Of a DNA stretch of 11,663 nt, positions 1 to 7,353 are shown piece by piece (position 1 is the first letter of the stretch; every line of letters starts with the position of its first letter). This DNA is from Clostridium sp. CAG:448 (lineage in GTDB: Bacteria; Bacillota; Clostridia; Oscillospirales; CAG-272). The stretch lies in NCBI GenBank assembly GCA_000433415.1, contig FR890490.1, forward strand, positions 14,184-25,846. The letters are read 5' to 3'. Made by a program: the position numbers and the translations under genes. The notes below the pieces were generated by a model. The model had not been told where the DNA came from, made no database searches, and was given only the letters and a program-made list of their open reading frames with translations.

Positions 1-1
1 G

Positions 2-949
2 GCTGCCATTCTTCCCCTTTCGGCAATCGAAACCGCGTCTCCCTATGCCTTCATCCGGGTCGCCGAAGAAAACGACCTGTTGACCGTAACCACAGCCGAC
101 ACGGTATATACACTGGATATCGGCAGCGGTCTGATCACCGGCATTCTGAACCGCGGCAAGGCGCTCATCAAAACGCCCATGCGTCCCACCGTATGGCGTG
201 CTCCCACCGACAATGACAGAAACATCCGTTGGCAATGGCAGAACATCGGATTTGACCGTGCCTGCCCCAAATGCCTCTCCTGCAAGGCGGAACGGATCAC
301 CGACAACGCGGTAACGGTCCGCACAAAGCTCTCCCTTGGCGCCGCGTTACAGCGCCCGTTCCTGTGGGCGGATATGCTCTACACGTTCTTAAAGGACGGC
401 AGTGTGAAGGTGGACTTTGATGTCCGTGTGCGGGAAGACGTACCCATGCTCCCCCGTTTCGGTCTGGAATTCTCCATGCCGCAAGGAACTGAACAACTTG
501 CCTATTTCGGTTGCGGACCGATGGAATCCTACCCGGACAAAAAGCTTGCCGCCCGCAAGAGCGTATTCCGCACCACGGTCAGCGCGCATTTTGAGCACTA
601 TGTCCGTCCGCAGGAAAACATGGCTCATGCGGATACCGACTGGGTCACGGTTGCCTCGATGACCGGTCACGGACTTGCCGCATTTTCGCTCGGTCACCCC
701 TTCAGCTTTAACTGCGCGCATTTTTCCGCCATGCAGCTGACCGGAACCGGTCATGATTACGAACTGGTTCCGCAGAAGGATACCATCGTCAACATTGACT
801 ACAGGCAGAACGGAATCGGCTCCAATTCCTGCGGTCCGGAGCTTGCGAAAGCGTACAGGCTGGATGAAAAGGAATTTCATTGGTCATTCCGTCTGCTTCC
901 CGTTCTGACGGGAGGCACAGACCCGTTCTACGAATGGAGAAAGGAGTAA
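2..949 (+). CDS. LacZ-type beta-galactosidase (GH2), C-terminal part, 5' truncated by window edge
   Basis: The reading frame is open from base 2 to the TAA at 947-949, giving 315 residues with no convincing internal start, so this is the 3' end of a longer gene. It corresponds to the C-terminal beta-sandwich of LacZ-type enzymes (Bgal_small_N, domain 5), which helps shape the active site and hydrolyses terminal beta-galactosides together with the upstream TIM barrel. Family signatures are RAPTDNDRN (from base 198), YFGCGPMESYPD (from about 506), YVRPQEN (about 599) and YRQNGIGSNSCGPE (about 800). One family position is altered: the common PQENG reads PQENM. The catalytic glutamates lie in the missing upstream part, so activity cannot be judged here. 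No signal peptide question can be answered either. The stop codon touches the ribosome binding site of the next gene, indicating one transcript. The LacZ-type assignment is firm; the exact substrate (lactose or other beta-galactosides) is not known. Confidence 0.93.
   Translation, partial: AAILPLSAIETASPYAFIRVAEENDLLTVTTADTVYTLDIGSGLITGILNRGKALIKTPMRPTVWRAPTDNDRNIRWQWQNIGFDRACPKCLSCKAERITDNAVTVRTKLSLGAALQRPFLWADMLYTFLKDGSVKVDFDVRVREDVPMLPRFGLEFSMPQGTEQLAYFGCGPMESYPDKKLAARKSVFRTTVSAHFEHYVRPQENMAHADTDWVTVASMTGHGLAAFSLGHPFSFNCAHFSAMQLTGTGHDYELVPQKDTIVNIDYRQNGIGSNSCGPELAKAYRLDEKEFHWSFRLLPVLTGGTDPFYEWRKE
938..946 (+). promoter_or_regulatory. Ribosome binding site of the MBL-fold gene
   Basis: AGAAAGGAG lies inside the last codons of the beta-galactosidase gene and is followed by an 8-base spacer to the ATG at 955. 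This fixes the start at 955 rather than at the upstream in-frame TTG at 880. Confidence 0.85.
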
Positions 950-954
950 AAAAT

Positions 955-1740
955 ATGGAACTGCTCTTCCTTGGCACCGGCGCCGCCGACTGGGACATCA
1001 ATGCATACCGCCCGGACACTTTTTTCCGTCGGTTTTCTGCGGCACTGGTAAATGACGATCTGCTGATTGATCCGGGTCCACATATCTTTCACTACGCCGA
1101 AACAATCGGTCATCCTTCCCTGTTTGACCATGTGCGGAACGTGATTGTCACCCATACGCACGACGATCATTTCTGCCCGGAAACGGTCAGAAGGCTCTGT
1201 ATGGATCAGGAGTGCATCCTCTGGGGGGATGCCTCCTGCAGACGGATTCTGGAAAAGGAATTCGGCAAAGATGCCGAACGCATCCGGTTTGCGGAAACGC
1301 GTGTACGCACCGCTTATCGGATCGGTCGTTACACCGTAACGCCGTTGCGTTCCAACCATGCCACCGACGATCCGGAGGAAACAACCCGTCTTTATCTGAT
1401 CGGCGACGGCGAAAGACTGCTCTACTACGGCTGCGACAGCGCATGGATTCCGACAGAGTCCTGGAATATCATCAAAGATCAACCCATCAATGCCATGGTT
1501 CTGGAGTGTACCTGCGGCGCACTCGCAAAGAACGACTGGCGCATTTTTGAACACAACACCATTGAAATGCTTTCACTGATGTTGGAAACCTTCCGTAAAT
1601 ACGGCTATTTTTCATCGGATGTACGTTTCTACACCTCTCATATGGCGCGCACGTTGCATGAGGATCATGCATCGCTGTGCAAAGCACTCTCCCCGCTCGG
1701 CGTTACCCCGGCATATGACGGGTTGACCATTCATATCTAA
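955..1740 (+). CDS. Metallo-beta-lactamase-fold metal-dependent hydrolase
   Basis: A complete 261-residue protein without signal peptide, so presumably cytoplasmic. It has the MBL-fold layout: an opening beta strand LLFLGTGAA (residues 3-11), a strand LLIDPGP (36-42), and the metal-binding signature THTHDDH at 66-72 (H67, H69, D71, H72). Further candidate ligands are H135 in SNHATD, D161 in YGCDSAW and H229 in TSHMART. All ligands expected for a two-metal site appear present, so it is probably active. The ending AYDGLTIHI resembles a clostridial group of PhnP-like MBL proteins, but the cysteine-rich N-terminal insert I associate with that group is missing. The substrate cannot be named; phosphodiesters or lactones are typical for the fold. 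The gene starts 5 bases after the beta-galactosidase stop, so it may act on a metabolite of the same pathway, which is inference. Confidence 0.9.
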   Translation: MELLFLGTGAADWDINAYRPDTFFRRFSAALVNDDLLIDPGPHIFHYAETIGHPSLFDHVRNVIVTHTHDDHFCPETVRRLCMDQECILWGDASCRRILEKEFGKDAERIRFAETRVRTAYRIGRYTVTPLRSNHATDDPEETTRLYLIGDGERLLYYGCDSAWIPTESWNIIKDQPINAMVLECTCGALAKNDWRIFEHNTIEMLSLMLETFRKYGYFSSDVRFYTSHMARTLHEDHASLCKALSPLGVTPAYDGLTIHI

Positions 1741-1745
1741 TTCAA

Positions 1746-1797
1746 GGCATCACCGCGCCCACACGCAACTGCACCGTCGGAATGACGCGGTGAAGCC
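1746..1797 (+). other. Intergenic inverted repeat, possible mRNA stem-loop
   Basis: TCACCGCG (1750-1757) and CGCGGTGA (1786-1793) are perfect complements separated by 28 bases. Beyond one A-A mismatch the stem continues with GGC (1746-1748) pairing with GCC (1795-1797). No T-run follows, so this is not a canonical intrinsic terminator. It could be a processing or stability element between the MBL gene and the surface-protein gene, or half of a weak terminator. The rest of the 88-base gap holds no promoter I can support. Confidence 0.35.
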
Positions 1798-1812
1798 CAA
1801 GATCAGAATCAG

Positions 1813-1820
1813 AAAAGGAG
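1813..1820 (+). promoter_or_regulatory. Ribosome binding site of the GDPD surface protein
   Basis: AAAAGGAG with an 8-base A-rich spacer to the ATG at 1829. It selects this start, which opens directly onto a signal peptide, over an in-frame GTG at 1790 that would place charged residues before it. Confidence 0.9.
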
Positions 1821-1828
1821 AAAAAAAC

Positions 1829-4800
1829 ATGAAACGCTTGCTATCCCTCTTGCTTGTCATGCTGTTGCTTGCGACAACCGTTCTCCCGCTGACCGCCTTT
1901 GCGGAAACAAAAGCGGACTCCCCCTACGTAACAAACGGTCTCGTGAGCTGGTACAGTGGCACACAAAACACACGGAACGGTCTGAGCACAGACGCCGACA
2001 CCTGGGAAGATCTGGTCGGCAATAACGATATGACTGTTGAAAAGAACGATCGCAATTACTTTACCAAAACAGGCTATCACCTGGACACCGCAAGAAATCT
2101 CTTCCCGCAGGGGATCGTGGACGTCATCAACGGTCAGGAGTTCACCGTCGAAGTCCTGTTTGATGAATTCCAGGCAAAAGGCAAAAATTTCAACACCTTT
2201 CTCAATTGCGACAACGATAACTTTTCCCTGTTCCGCCGCGTTTCCAATGATGTGTTGGAATTCAAATTTGCCGGTCGTCCCGCCAATGAGCGTCCGATGG
2301 TCAGCGGCGGGCTTGAAAAACTGCAGAATGCCCTGATTACCGTGACCTACCGCGTCGGCGGAAACGTCCGGATCTATATCAACGGTGTTCTCAGTGCGGA
2401 GGCTACCTGTAACTATGCGATGGGCGCAGATAATTTCTTCTTCGGTCATCCCGATGCGTCCCGCAATTTTGAGACGATTTTCCGCAGCATGCGTTTCTAC
2501 AACCGCGAACTCAGCGAAAAGGAAGTTCTGTCCAATGCGCTGACCGATCGCGTGTATTGCCCTTACATCAAAGAAGGGCTCGTCAGTTGGTATGACGGAG
2601 CGTCACAGCCCGAAGATGCCACCGTATGGAAGGATTTGGCTGGAGCCAATGACATCCCGGTGCAGAAAGACGAAAACAACCATTTCAACGGGACCGGTTA
2701 TGCGCTGGACAGTGCGAAAAACATGTTCCCGCAGGCAATCGTCGACACTGTCAACGGTCAGGAATTCACCATTGAATTTCTGGGTTCCGACCTGGTTTCC
2801 AAGGGCAGTGCCTACAATACTTTCCTGAACTGCTCGAACGACCATTTTTCTCTGTTCCGCCGCAACGACTCCGACGTACTGGAGTTCAAATTTGCGAACC
2901 GCCCCGCTTCGGAACGTCCCACTGTCAGCGGATGCCTCGCCATGATGAAGGATGCGCTGATCACCATCACCTACTGCGTAGGCGGCAATGTCTGTATCTA
3001 CGTGGACGGGTCCCTGCGGGCGGAGGTTCCCTGCAACGAAAGCATGACGGCAGATGATTTCTTCTTCGGTCATGCGGATCAGACCCGCAATTTCAGTGCC
3101 GTCTATGAAAGCATGCGTTTTTACAACCGCGCGCTGAGCGCAAAAGAGGTTGCGGCAAATGCGCTGGCGGACGGACACCTGAAAGACGCACCGCGCCATG
3201 CCTCCTACGCGACCATCGCACAGCCCCTGACCAATGTCATCGGTGATATCGGTCTGATCGCACCGGTTTCTTCCAAGTCCGAATTGACAAATCTCAAGAA
3301 CCGGAATGTCATGCCGGCGGCTCTTCTGCTCCATATCAACGACAACGGCGACATTGCGGATGCCAAGGGCAACCGGCTCGTCTCAATCGACGAAGCGGTC
3401 ACACTGTTGGATGCAAAGGTGATGCCTGTTTTCGCGATTTCCACCGAAAAAGCGGCAGACGCGCTGATTGAAGCAATCAAAGCCGCCGATTGGAACGACA
3501 GCTTTGTGCTCTCTTCCGATGCCGCTCTGATTCTCCGGGTGCGCACCGCATGCCCGGCTGTACGCGGTATTTTGGACAAGAGTGCGGAAAAAGTCGGCAA
3601 CGACCCCGTTGCATTGCTGAACATCCGCCGGGAAGCAAGAAAAAATCTCGCTGCCATTGTCATGCTCTCCGCAAATACAACCGGCAGCAGTGACGTTTCC
3701 TATCTGCAGAGCCGTCAGATTTCCGTTTGGCTCAAAACAGAAGGCACCTTAAGCCAGACAGACGCTTACCGCGCAGTTCTTTCCGGCGCGGCCGGCATTG
3801 TCGGCACCGACATTGATCTTCTCTACACAACCGCAAAAGAAGGGCTTGCGGAAAAGACGCTGACCTTTGCTCCGCTCAACATCGGACACCGCGGACTTCC
3901 CTCCAAAGCGCCGGAAAATACGCTGGAAAGTGCGATTCTCGCCGTGGAACAAGGAGCCAATGTCATTGAATGCGATATTTACCTGACCACCGATAACCAG
4001 ATCGTAATCATGCATGACGGCAATACGTCGCGCACCTGCAACGGATCTCTGGAAATTGAAAAATCGACACTCGCACAGCTCAAGGAGCTGTATGTCAACA
4101 AGGGATATGAACGGAACAAAAAATACAAAGAGTGCCGGATTCCGACCCTGGAAGAGTTCTTCAAAGAATTCAAAGGAAAAGACGTACTGCTGTTTGTTGA
4201 GATCAAAACGCAGAATACCGCAATTGTTCCGATTTTCAAAGAACTGGTGGAAACATACGATATGTACGGTCAGGTCAACGTCATTACCTTCCACGCATCG
4301 CAGGTTGAGGCAATGACGCGTGATTATCCGGAAATGACCGTCGGATATCTGTGCGCGAGCATGGCAACCGACAGCCAGGCGGACACTTCCATGAAAAATG
4401 TGTTTGCTTCCCCCATCGGCAAGTACGGCACCACACTGAATCCCTCTGCCTCCAACGGCGCGGCTGTCATGCGCGCAGCCAAATTGCGCGGTCTGTCCAT
4501 CTGGCCCTGGACCTTCGGCGATCAGACCGGTTATGACAATTATTTCCTGAACGGATACCCCGGTCTGACCGGAAACAACTGTGATTTGCTGGGTGAAGCA
4601 GTGCGCACGCTGACCATGGATAATCCCGGTGACGCAAAGGTTGGAAAAACTGAAGATCTTCATTTGTATGCGCTGAATTATCTGAACGAGCGTGCCGATA
4701 TCGCCGGGAATGCAACTTTCCGGATTTTGGAAGGTGCGGATCTGGTCACAATTGAAAACGGAAAAATCACCTTCCGCGGTGAAGGAACCGTTACCCTGCT

Positions 4801-5113
4801 TGCAGGCTATACGGCAAAAACAGGCAAAAAAGGAACCGAGTATGCAATCTACGCACAGCCCGTTACCTTTACCGTGGCAAAATCCGAAGAGATTGTCACC
4901 ACAAACGAAACGACAGGTGATACAACCGGCTCCGATCCCACCGAAACCACTGCCGCAACCGGTGCGGCAACGACCGCACAGCCGGAATCCACAACGGATC
5001 AGGGTGGCAACAAGGGCTGCGGCTCCGTGCTCTCCTCTGCACTCTGCCTCGGCATCCCGGTTCTTGCAGCCGCAGCGGTCTTTGGTAAAAACAGAAAAAA
5101 GGACGAGGAGTAA
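1829..5113 (+). CDS. Secreted, membrane-anchored glycerophosphodiester phosphodiesterase with tandem LamG-like domains
   Basis: This 1094-residue protein has a signal peptide (1-25, likely cleavage AFA/ET) and two tandem LamG/concanavalin-like domains (about 31-243 and 244-448). A degenerate GDPD-like region follows at about 460-670, then an intact GDPD TIM barrel at about 683-930. Next come an Ig-like beta domain (about 932-1026), a Thr-rich linker (about 1030-1058) and a C-terminal anchor. GDPD catalytic signatures are complete: HRG 687-689, EN 696-697, E714 and D716 of ECD, H729-D730, E791-x-K793 and WPWTF 892-896. GDPD enzymes hydrolyse glycerophosphodiesters to glycerol 3-phosphate and an alcohol. 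Here the active site would face outside the membrane, so lipid head-group diesters or glycerophosphate-type wall polymers are plausible substrates; that is inference. The LamG domains probably bind glycans or protein. The C-terminus reads GCGS (1063-1066), a hydrophobic stretch (1067-1086) and KNRKK (1087-1091). The GDPD call is secure; the boundaries are by eye. Confidence 0.9.
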   Translation: MKRLLSLLLVMLLLATTVLPLTAFAETKADSPYVTNGLVSWYSGTQNTRNGLSTDADTWEDLVGNNDMTVEKNDRNYFTKTGYHLDTARNLFPQGIVDVINGQEFTVEVLFDEFQAKGKNFNTFLNCDNDNFSLFRRVSNDVLEFKFAGRPANERPMVSGGLEKLQNALITVTYRVGGNVRIYINGVLSAEATCNYAMGADNFFFGHPDASRNFETIFRSMRFYNRELSEKEVLSNALTDRVYCPYIKEGLVSWYDGASQPEDATVWKDLAGANDIPVQKDENNHFNGTGYALDSAKNMFPQAIVDTVNGQEFTIEFLGSDLVSKGSAYNTFLNCSNDHFSLFRRNDSDVLEFKFANRPASERPTVSGCLAMMKDALITITYCVGGNVCIYVDGSLRAEVPCNESMTADDFFFGHADQTRNFSAVYESMRFYNRALSAKEVAANALADGHLKDAPRHASYATIAQPLTNVIGDIGLIAPVSSKSELTNLKNRNVMPAALLLHINDNGDIADAKGNRLVSIDEAVTLLDAKVMPVFAISTEKAADALIEAIKAADWNDSFVLSSDAALILRVRTACPAVRGILDKSAEKVGNDPVALLNIRREARKNLAAIVMLSANTTGSSDVSYLQSRQISVWLKTEGTLSQTDAYRAVLSGAAGIVGTDIDLLYTTAKEGLAEKTLTFAPLNIGHRGLPSKAPENTLESAILAVEQGANVIECDIYLTTDNQIVIMHDGNTSRTCNGSLEIEKSTLAQLKELYVNKGYERNKKYKECRIPTLEEFFKEFKGKDVLLFVEIKTQNTAIVPIFKELVETYDMYGQVNVITFHASQVEAMTRDYPEMTVGYLCASMATDSQADTSMKNVFASPIGKYGTTLNPSASNGAAVMRAAKLRGLSIWPWTFGDQTGYDNYFLNGYPGLTGNNCDLLGEAVRTLTMDNPGDAKVGKTEDLHLYALNYLNERADIAGNATFRILEGADLVTIENGKITFRGEGTVTLLAGYTAKTGKKGTEYAIYAQPVTFTVAKSEEIVTTNETTGDTTGSDPTETTAATGAATTAQPESTTDQGGNKGCGSVLSSALCLGIPVLAAAAVFGKNRKKDEE
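1919..3172 (+). repeat. Intragenic tandem duplication encoding two LamG-like domains
   Basis: Residues 31-243 (bases 1919-2557) and 244-448 (bases 2558-3172) of the GDPD protein align along their whole length, by eye at more than half identical residues. Shared blocks include GLVSWY near the start, VNGQEFT or INGQEFT, NTFLNC, DVLEFKFA, VGGNV, FFFGH and SMRFYNR near the end. Copy 1 carries extra residues after GLVSWY. The copies diverge at the DNA level, so the duplication is not recent. LamG-like folds usually bind carbohydrate or protein ligands. Confidence 0.85.
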
Positions 5114-5142
5114 TCGTCTGACAAGTCGTCCTCAAACAAGTC

Positions 5143-5179
5143 AAAAAAGCCTCCGCGCGGGTTTCCGCGCGGAGGCTTT
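5143..5179. terminator. Bidirectional intrinsic terminator between convergent genes
   Basis: A perfect 15-bp inverted repeat, AAAGCCTCCGCGCGG (5146-5160) and its complement (5165-5179), closes a GTTT loop. On the minus strand it is followed by six T (5148-5143). On the plus strand only TTT follows the GC-rich part. It lies 29 bases past the GDPD stop and 6 bases beyond the stop of the convergent CotH gene, so it probably ends both transcripts, with the better U-tract serving CotH. Confidence 0.9.
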
Positions 5180-5184
5180 GCTCG

Positions 5185-7314
5185 TCACTCGAAGGAATAA
5201 CCTCTGAATTCGATTGCAAACAATTCGTAAATATCATCGGGATGAGATGCGTCCGGGAAAAAATCAATCCGGATGCCGTGAATGGTTCCGCTCCAGGAGA
5301 GCTGTTCCGTCAGATCCAGAATTGCCGTATGCTGTTTTCCGTCCGCAATTGCCCGGAACTTCACGGAAATACCGCCGGTCGGCGAGGTGACATCCCCGGA
5401 CATCAGGAAGATCTCGGTTTCATAGCTCTTTTGTGCACTGTCCTTCGGGATCCGGTAGGTGATTTCCAGGGTGGTATAAAGATTGGCACTCAGGGAAGCA
5501 AGACGTTCCACATCAAAGGTGACATACGGGTCGTGATCTCCGTCTATGTAGAGCATATATGCATCCCCCGCCAACTGCCCGCCGCAACGCTTGAAGTTGA
5601 TAAACGCATCCGCACAGTCCTTCATCAGAAACCGATGAGAAACCTCTTTTTCCGCCCCTTTTCCGTCCCCCCATTCGGTGTTCAACCACCGCAGACGGGT
5701 GATCAGCCATGTATACAGCTGCTCCGCGGCATCCATATGGGTCTCAAAGTTCTGAATCTCCTTGTTCTGGTGCCAACCCATGGTAATCTTTCCGATGGTT
5801 TTCCAACGCCCGTCATTGCGATCAAATGCGTCCGCGTAGAGTTTTGCTTCCTTACGGATTTCTTCGGCATCCGCACGCAGTTCCGTGTAAATCTCCGCCC
5901 AACGCGCTTTGACGTCGTCCCGGAACCACTCCGCATGATACATCATCACGTACCAACTGTTTTGGCGTATGCCGTCCGTTTCAAGGAAGGAGCACGCATA
6001 CAGTCCGCCGGTGGAACGCAGTTCTTTCCACCGGGTATTGCCGAGCGCGAAATCAAAATCCCACGGCGCGCCGAAGGTCAGTTTTTTGTCTCCGCCGGCA
6101 CCCATATCGACATACATATTGAATGTACTGGAGTCCAAATCCTTGACCACCTCATCCAACAGGTACATCCGCACGGCGCTGTCAAGATTCATCACGCGAC
6201 CGATGGTTTCTTTCTGCTTCTGTGCGGCTGTCATTCCTGGTGCAAAATCCGTCAGGGGGGTCAACTGACAGGTAACGGGATCCAGACTGTAATAATTGTC
6301 ATTGTAAATCGCCTCATAGGTCAGTCTGTAAACAGCGCCGACCCATTCGCTGATATAGGCAATCTGTTCCTCCGTATAATCACCGCTTGCCAGCGCAAAA
6401 TACCCAAGCCCTGCCTCCATTTCCGTTCCGTACACATCGGTCAACAGCGCTGTTGCGCCCAGAAAATGGAGCGTGTTTGCCTCGTTGGTTCTGCCGCCCT
6501 GTCCCACCATCAGATAGCCGATGTCCAGTCCTGCATAGCTCTCATCTTCCCTTTCGGTAATACCGATGCGGTGTTTGTTGATCTGCGTCTGCTCGCACAA
6601 CAGGTAAACGCCGTTGTATTTCCCATTGATGTAAACCTCGACATGGATGTAATCCGAGCTGAACACCGTGCCGCCGAGAATGGTTTTTGCAAGCCGGAAC
6701 GCGGTTTCGGAACGCATCAGAGAAGGATCATAGTAGTCCGCCAGCAGTACCCAGTTCTTACACTTGGCGCCGCGGTTCAAACCGAGCAGATTGACCTTTT
6801 TGTCAAAGCGCAACCGGTACGGTTTCTTGTCAACAACCGCTGTGGAATTCCCTCTGACCCGGATTCCCGCGCTCCGTTCCCCGATGTCGTACATGACATT
6901 ACATCCCTGCAGGGATACCGTACAAACCGTATAGGCATCCGAGGTGCTGATACTCCTGCCGCCGTCTGTTGTGATGGAAATCACCGGCATCTCGGCGTTT
7001 GGAGTCGGCGGGTTCTCCAGGGACCCGGTTCCTGTCGCCTCCTCATCGCCGGTTGTTTCCCCGTCGGTGGTTGTTTCTTCCGGATCGGGCTGTGCGTTTT
7101 TCTCCTCTGTGGCAGCGGACGATTCCGTCTGAGCGGCACCGGTTGTCGATTCAGGAAGATCTTTTGCGGTATCTTTTTCCGTTCCGGAATCCGACACCGG
7201 CAGTGTGCGGTCTGCCTCTGTACCGACCGGGTCTTTTTGCCCTCCGCAGGAAATCAGGAGACAGAGAAGCAGAAAAACGGCACACAGGAAAACTGAACCA
7301 GAATGGGTTTTCAT
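5185..7314 (-). CDS. CotH-family protein-kinase-like lipoprotein with C-terminal beta domain
   Basis: This 709-residue protein is likely a membrane-anchored extracellular lipoprotein: the signal peptide ends in lipobox LISC with C23 as lipidated cysteine. A Ser/Thr/Glu-rich spacer runs to about residue 108, then the CotH domain. CotH hallmarks are IRVRGNST (151-158), KKPYRLRFDKK, NWVLLADYYDPSLMRSE and VEVYINGKYNGVYLLCEQ. Kinase-like catalytic residues can be proposed: D394 with N399 five residues on (catalytic-loop spacing) and D419-F-D421 in APWDFDFALGN (a DFG equivalent). CotH of Bacillus phosphorylates spore-coat proteins; other members are surface or cellulosomal proteins, so a spore role is not implied. 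The usual Trp after GNST is Ala159. Residues from about 565 form a beta-rich domain resembling carbohydrate-binding sandwiches, a weak call. The gene begins 39 bases after pcrA and is probably co-transcribed with it. Target unknown. Confidence 0.9.
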   Translation of the reverse strand: MKTHSGSVFLCAVFLLLCLLISCGGQKDPVGTEADRTLPVSDSGTEKDTAKDLPESTTGAAQTESSAATEEKNAQPDPEETTTDGETTGDEEATGTGSLENPPTPNAEMPVISITTDGGRSISTSDAYTVCTVSLQGCNVMYDIGERSAGIRVRGNSTAVVDKKPYRLRFDKKVNLLGLNRGAKCKNWVLLADYYDPSLMRSETAFRLAKTILGGTVFSSDYIHVEVYINGKYNGVYLLCEQTQINKHRIGITEREDESYAGLDIGYLMVGQGGRTNEANTLHFLGATALLTDVYGTEMEAGLGYFALASGDYTEEQIAYISEWVGAVYRLTYEAIYNDNYYSLDPVTCQLTPLTDFAPGMTAAQKQKETIGRVMNLDSAVRMYLLDEVVKDLDSSTFNMYVDMGAGGDKKLTFGAPWDFDFALGNTRWKELRSTGGLYACSFLETDGIRQNSWYVMMYHAEWFRDDVKARWAEIYTELRADAEEIRKEAKLYADAFDRNDGRWKTIGKITMGWHQNKEIQNFETHMDAAEQLYTWLITRLRWLNTEWGDGKGAEKEVSHRFLMKDCADAFINFKRCGGQLAGDAYMLYIDGDHDPYVTFDVERLASLSANLYTTLEITYRIPKDSAQKSYETEIFLMSGDVTSPTGGISVKFRAIADGKQHTAILDLTEQLSWSGTIHGIRIDFFPDASHPDDIYELFAIEFRGYSFE

Positions 7315-7322
7315 CTGCATTT

Positions 7323-7327
7323 CCTCC
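7323..7327 (-). promoter_or_regulatory. Ribosome binding site of the CotH lipoprotein
   Basis: GGAGG on the minus strand (7327 to 7323) stands 8 bases before the ATG at 7314. Two other in-frame ATGs exist: one at 7329 overlaps this site and one at 7320 is only 2 bases past it. The site therefore picks 7314, the start that opens directly onto the lipoprotein signal. Confidence 0.8.
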
Positions 7328-7353
7328 ATATTATGTAGTTGTATGTAACGGTT

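Noticed and set aside
880..954. Upstream TTG start for the MBL-fold protein
   Set aside because: It would overlap the beta-galactosidase by 70 bases; the ATG at 955 has a strong, well-spaced ribosome binding site and begins with the expected first strand.
5100..5132. AGGACGA and TCGTCCT inverted repeat around the GDPD stop codon
   Set aside because: Only 7 bp with a 19-base loop and no T-run; the strong terminator just downstream explains the end of transcription.
5242..7296. A 684-codon open frame on the plus strand opposite the CotH gene
   Set aside because: It lies entirely antisense to a gene with clear CotH motifs, has no family signature and no ribosome binding site; its length reflects codon bias of the real gene.
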